NCBI GenBank assembly: GCA_036787815.1
Contig: DAIQOP010000171.1
Location: 1 to 8,338 of the forward strand
Source of the DNA: DATBAK01 sp036787815
Lineage (GTDB): Bacteria > Actinomycetota > Acidimicrobiia > IMCC26256 > PALSA-610
DNA length: 8,338 nucleotides
Direction of reading: 5' to 3'
Part shown: piece after piece, positions 6,525-8,338 of the stretch
How positions within the stretch are numbered: position 1 is the first letter of the stretch
Layout of the letters: every line of letters begins with the position of its first letter
Position numbers and translations under genes: made by a program
Notes under the pieces: model-generated
The model's database searches: none
Seen by the model: only the letters and a program-made list of their open reading frames with translations
Told to the model about the DNA's origin: nothing

Positions 6525-6538
6525 AGGATTTCGATCCT
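6525..6538. repeat. Perfect inverted repeat AGGAT-TTCG-ATCCT between metY and the amidohydrolase gene
   Basis: A 5-bp perfect stem around TTCG abuts the candidate operator and lies just upstream of the metY -35 box. It could be a second regulator site or form a UUCG-capped hairpin in a transcript. No T tract follows on either strand, so a terminator is unlikely. Confidence 0.45.
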
Positions 6539-6596
6539 CGCGCGTCGAACCGCCGGCCGTACGCTGCCTCTTCGTGGTCGCGCGCCGAGCAACGAG

Positions 6597-7988
6597 GTGA
6601 GCGTTCCGCCGCTGCTCCGGCGCGCGTCGAGCGACGAGTACGCGCCGCTGCCGTGGACCGCACGTGACCGGCGCGCGCTCACCGAGCTCGGCCGCTCGCT
6701 CCCGGAACGGGCGCGGATCGTGGGGATGAGCGCGGAGGAGTACCGGTTCGACCGGCGGGGTACCGCGTCGACGTTGCAGGCGCTCGACGCCGTGCACGGC
6801 GGCGGCTTCTTCGACGTGCCGGATGCCGCAGCCTTCGACCTGGCCGCGGCGGAGGCCGCGTTCGCGGGTGCGGGCCCGGTCGTCGACGTGCAGACCCACC
6901 TCGTCGATCCGCAGCGCTGGTCGGGATCGCACGCGGCCGCGCTCGCCGGCTTCCTCACGATGGTCGACCCCGAGCGCTGGCCGAGCGGTGTCGATCCGCA
7001 CGCCATCGATGCCGGCGCGTGGGCCAGCCTCGTGTTCGGCGCGAGCGAGACCGCGGTCGCGCTGCTCACGTCGACTCCGGGCCCGGCCGAGAGCAACGTG
7101 CTCACCAACGCGCAGATCGCCTCCGCCCGCGAAGTCGTCGATCGCTACGCGGGTTCGGGGCGCGTGCTCACGCACTCGATCGTGCACCCCAACCTCGGTG
7201 AGGCCGAGCTCGACGCGATGGCGGGATGGAGCGAGACCCTCCGGCCGTCGGGATGGAAGTGCTACACGCTCTGGGGGCCGCCGACGCACGCGTCGCCGAC
7301 GGGTGGCTGGTTCCTCGACGACGAGGAGATCGGCTTCCCGTTCCTCGAGCGCGTGCGTGCGTTCGGTCCGCGCGTCGTCGCGACCCACAAGGGTCTCGGC
7401 GGGCCGATCCCCGACGCGTCGGTCGCGGCCGCGTCGCCGCGCGACATCGGGCCGGCCGCGGCGGCGTTTCCCGACATCGACTTCGTCGTGTACCACTCGG
7501 GTTACGAGCGTGATCCCGACGGAGCCGAGGGCCATTACGTTCCGGGGCGCGCGACGCGCGGGGTCGACCGGCTCGTCGCGACGCTCGCCGAGCACGCGAT
7601 CGGGCCGGGCGCGAACGTGTACGCGGAGCTCGGCACCACCTGGTTCCTGATGCTGCGCCGGCCGGTGGAAGCCGCGCACGTGCTCGGGAAGCTGCTCGTC
7701 GCGCTCGGGCCCGATCGGATCCTGTGGGGCACCGATTCGGTCTGGTACGGCTCACCGCAGCCGCTGATCGACGCGTTCCGTGCGTTCCGGATCCCCGAAG
7801 CGATGCAGGAGCAATTCGGCTACCCGCCGCTCGACGCCGATGCGAAGGAGCGCATCCTCGGTGTCAACGCGCGACGTGTCTACGGCATCGCCGACACCAC
7901 ACTCGAACGCGTGGCGACCGAGCGCGATGCGAGTTGGGTCGCGAACGCGGCTCCCGCGCTGGCGCGTGCGCTCGCGACCGCGCACTGA
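6597..7988 (+). CDS. Amidohydrolase-2-family (ACMSD-like TIM-barrel) protein
   Basis: This is a probable metal-dependent hydrolase or decarboxylase of the amidohydrolase_2 family; substrate unknown. With the GTG at 6597 it has 463 residues: an N-terminal extension of about 90 residues, then the barrel. Expected metal and catalytic positions are DVQTHL (97-102), H264 in VATHKG, H300 in VVYHSG and D380 in WGTDSVWYGSPQP, followed by a C-terminal helical end with ILGVNARRVYGI. The usual first barrel motif is D-x-H-x-H, but here the first histidine is Gln99. The reading frame stays open far upstream, through DNA antisense to metY, so the start rests on position alone. GTG 6597 lies just past the metY promoter; ATG 6727 is an alternative. 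It is divergent from metY, with no evident link to methionine metabolism. Confidence 0.82.
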   Translation: MSVPPLLRRASSDEYAPLPWTARDRRALTELGRSLPERARIVGMSAEEYRFDRRGTASTLQALDAVHGGGFFDVPDAAAFDLAAAEAAFAGAGPVVDVQTHLVDPQRWSGSHAAALAGFLTMVDPERWPSGVDPHAIDAGAWASLVFGASETAVALLTSTPGPAESNVLTNAQIASAREVVDRYAGSGRVLTHSIVHPNLGEAELDAMAGWSETLRPSGWKCYTLWGPPTHASPTGGWFLDDEEIGFPFLERVRAFGPRVVATHKGLGGPIPDASVAAASPRDIGPAAAAFPDIDFVVYHSGYERDPDGAEGHYVPGRATRGVDRLVATLAEHAIGPGANVYAELGTTWFLMLRRPVEAAHVLGKLLVALGPDRILWGTDSVWYGSPQPLIDAFRAFRIPEAMQEQFGYPPLDADAKERILGVNARRVYGIADTTLERVATERDASWVANAAPALARALATAH

Positions 7989-8003
7989 ACGGCGCGCGCG
8001 TAC

Positions 8004-8338
8004 TCAGTGGAAGGTGGGATTGAAGCCCACGTTCCATGCCCACAGCAGCGCGACGCCGACGCCGAGCACCCAGGGCGGCACGCGAAGGCGTTCGAGCTTC
8101 ACGCCCGCGAGCAACGCGAAGGCGAGCATGACCACGAGGATGCCCGCGGGATTGAAGCGCAGGGACTCGAGTGGGTGACCGTGCAGCGCCGCGACGACGG
8201 CGCGCGTCATGCCGCAGAACGGGCACGGCACGCCGGTGATCGTGCGCATCGGGCACGCGAGCGGAGGATGCACCGGGAGCCGCGACCACGCGAGCCCGGC
8301 GCTGAGCAATGCCGCGGCACCGATGCGGGCCTCGCGGG
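8004..8338 (-). CDS. DUF2752 small membrane protein (5' end beyond the window)
   Basis: This is a family of unknown function. The hallmark is the cysteine motif CPFCGMTRA, followed by LHGHPLESLRFNP, both typical of DUF2752; an earlier cysteine lies in ACPMRTITG. Two hydrophobic helices follow (ILVVMLAFALLAGV and WVLGVGVALLWAW), and the upstream residues IGAAALLSAGLAW could be another, so it is predicted to sit in the cytoplasmic membrane. About 110 residues are visible. A TTG at 8309 could act as a start, but the frame stays open to the right edge with protein-like sequence (REARIGAAA), so the gene is probably truncated by the window. It converges on the amidohydrolase gene with a 15-nt gap, too short for an obvious bidirectional terminator. 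Confidence 0.78.
   Translation of the reverse strand, partial: REARIGAAALLSAGLAWSRLPVHPPLACPMRTITGVPCPFCGMTRAVVAALHGHPLESLRFNPAGILVVMLAFALLAGVKLERLRVPPWVLGVGVALLWAWNVGFNPTFH

Noticed and set aside
5286..6596. A long upstream extension of the amidohydrolase open frame (total 900 codons) running antisense to metY
   Set aside because: The extra N-terminal part is Arg/Asp/Glu/Val-rich shadow sequence of the metY minus-strand codons, with no recognisable domain. It also crosses the metY promoter, so the true start is placed at 6597 or later.
6450..6600. A SAM riboswitch upstream of metY
   Set aside because: The predicted leader is only about 38 nt, and I see none of the conserved SAM-I, SAM-II or SAM-IV core motifs in the divergent intergenic region.
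7864..8289. An alternative 141-codon minus-strand frame overlapping the DUF2752 gene
   Set aside because: It is Arg-rich with no membrane helices or motif. The other frame contains the CPFCGMTRA signature and clean hydrophobic helices.

Overview
The window is GC-rich chromosomal DNA from a high-GC actinobacterium. The evidence is the gene order tRNA-Ser / SRP RNA / dnaX / ybaB / recR, the GTG starts, the TANNNT-type -10 boxes and actinobacterial-looking MetX and DnaX sequences. Acidimicrobiia or another deep-branching actinobacterial class is my guess, not a demonstrated placement. I see no phage, transposon, CRISPR array or defence system. This is mostly an ordinary housekeeping region, and the interest lies in details of gene starts, promoters and one altered metal site.

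Region 1 (1-454) holds RNA genes. A tRNA-Ser(GGA) on the minus strand is followed, divergently, by the small-type signal recognition particle RNA, a probable hairpin terminator, and a stretch rich in the word GCTCGC that leads to the dnaX start. Region 2 (455-4051, plus strand) is a compact run of four genes: dnaX (clamp-loader tau subunit), a YbaB/EbfC-family nucleoid-associated protein, recR (recombinational repair) and a GNAT acetyltransferase that begins 3 nt after the recR stop.

Region 3 (4048-6449, minus strand) is a methionine-biosynthesis pair transcribed metY then metX. MetX acetylates homoserine and MetY exchanges the acetate for sulfide to give homocysteine. The metX stop overlaps the GNAT stop tail-to-tail, and the metX start overlaps the metY stop. 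metY has a recognisable promoter whose -35 box lies inside an imperfect palindrome, next to a perfect 14-bp inverted repeat.

Region 4 (6597-8338) holds a plus-strand amidohydrolase-2-family protein, read divergently from metY, with an unusual HxH metal motif. Convergent to it is a small DUF2752 membrane protein whose 5' end runs off the right edge of the window.
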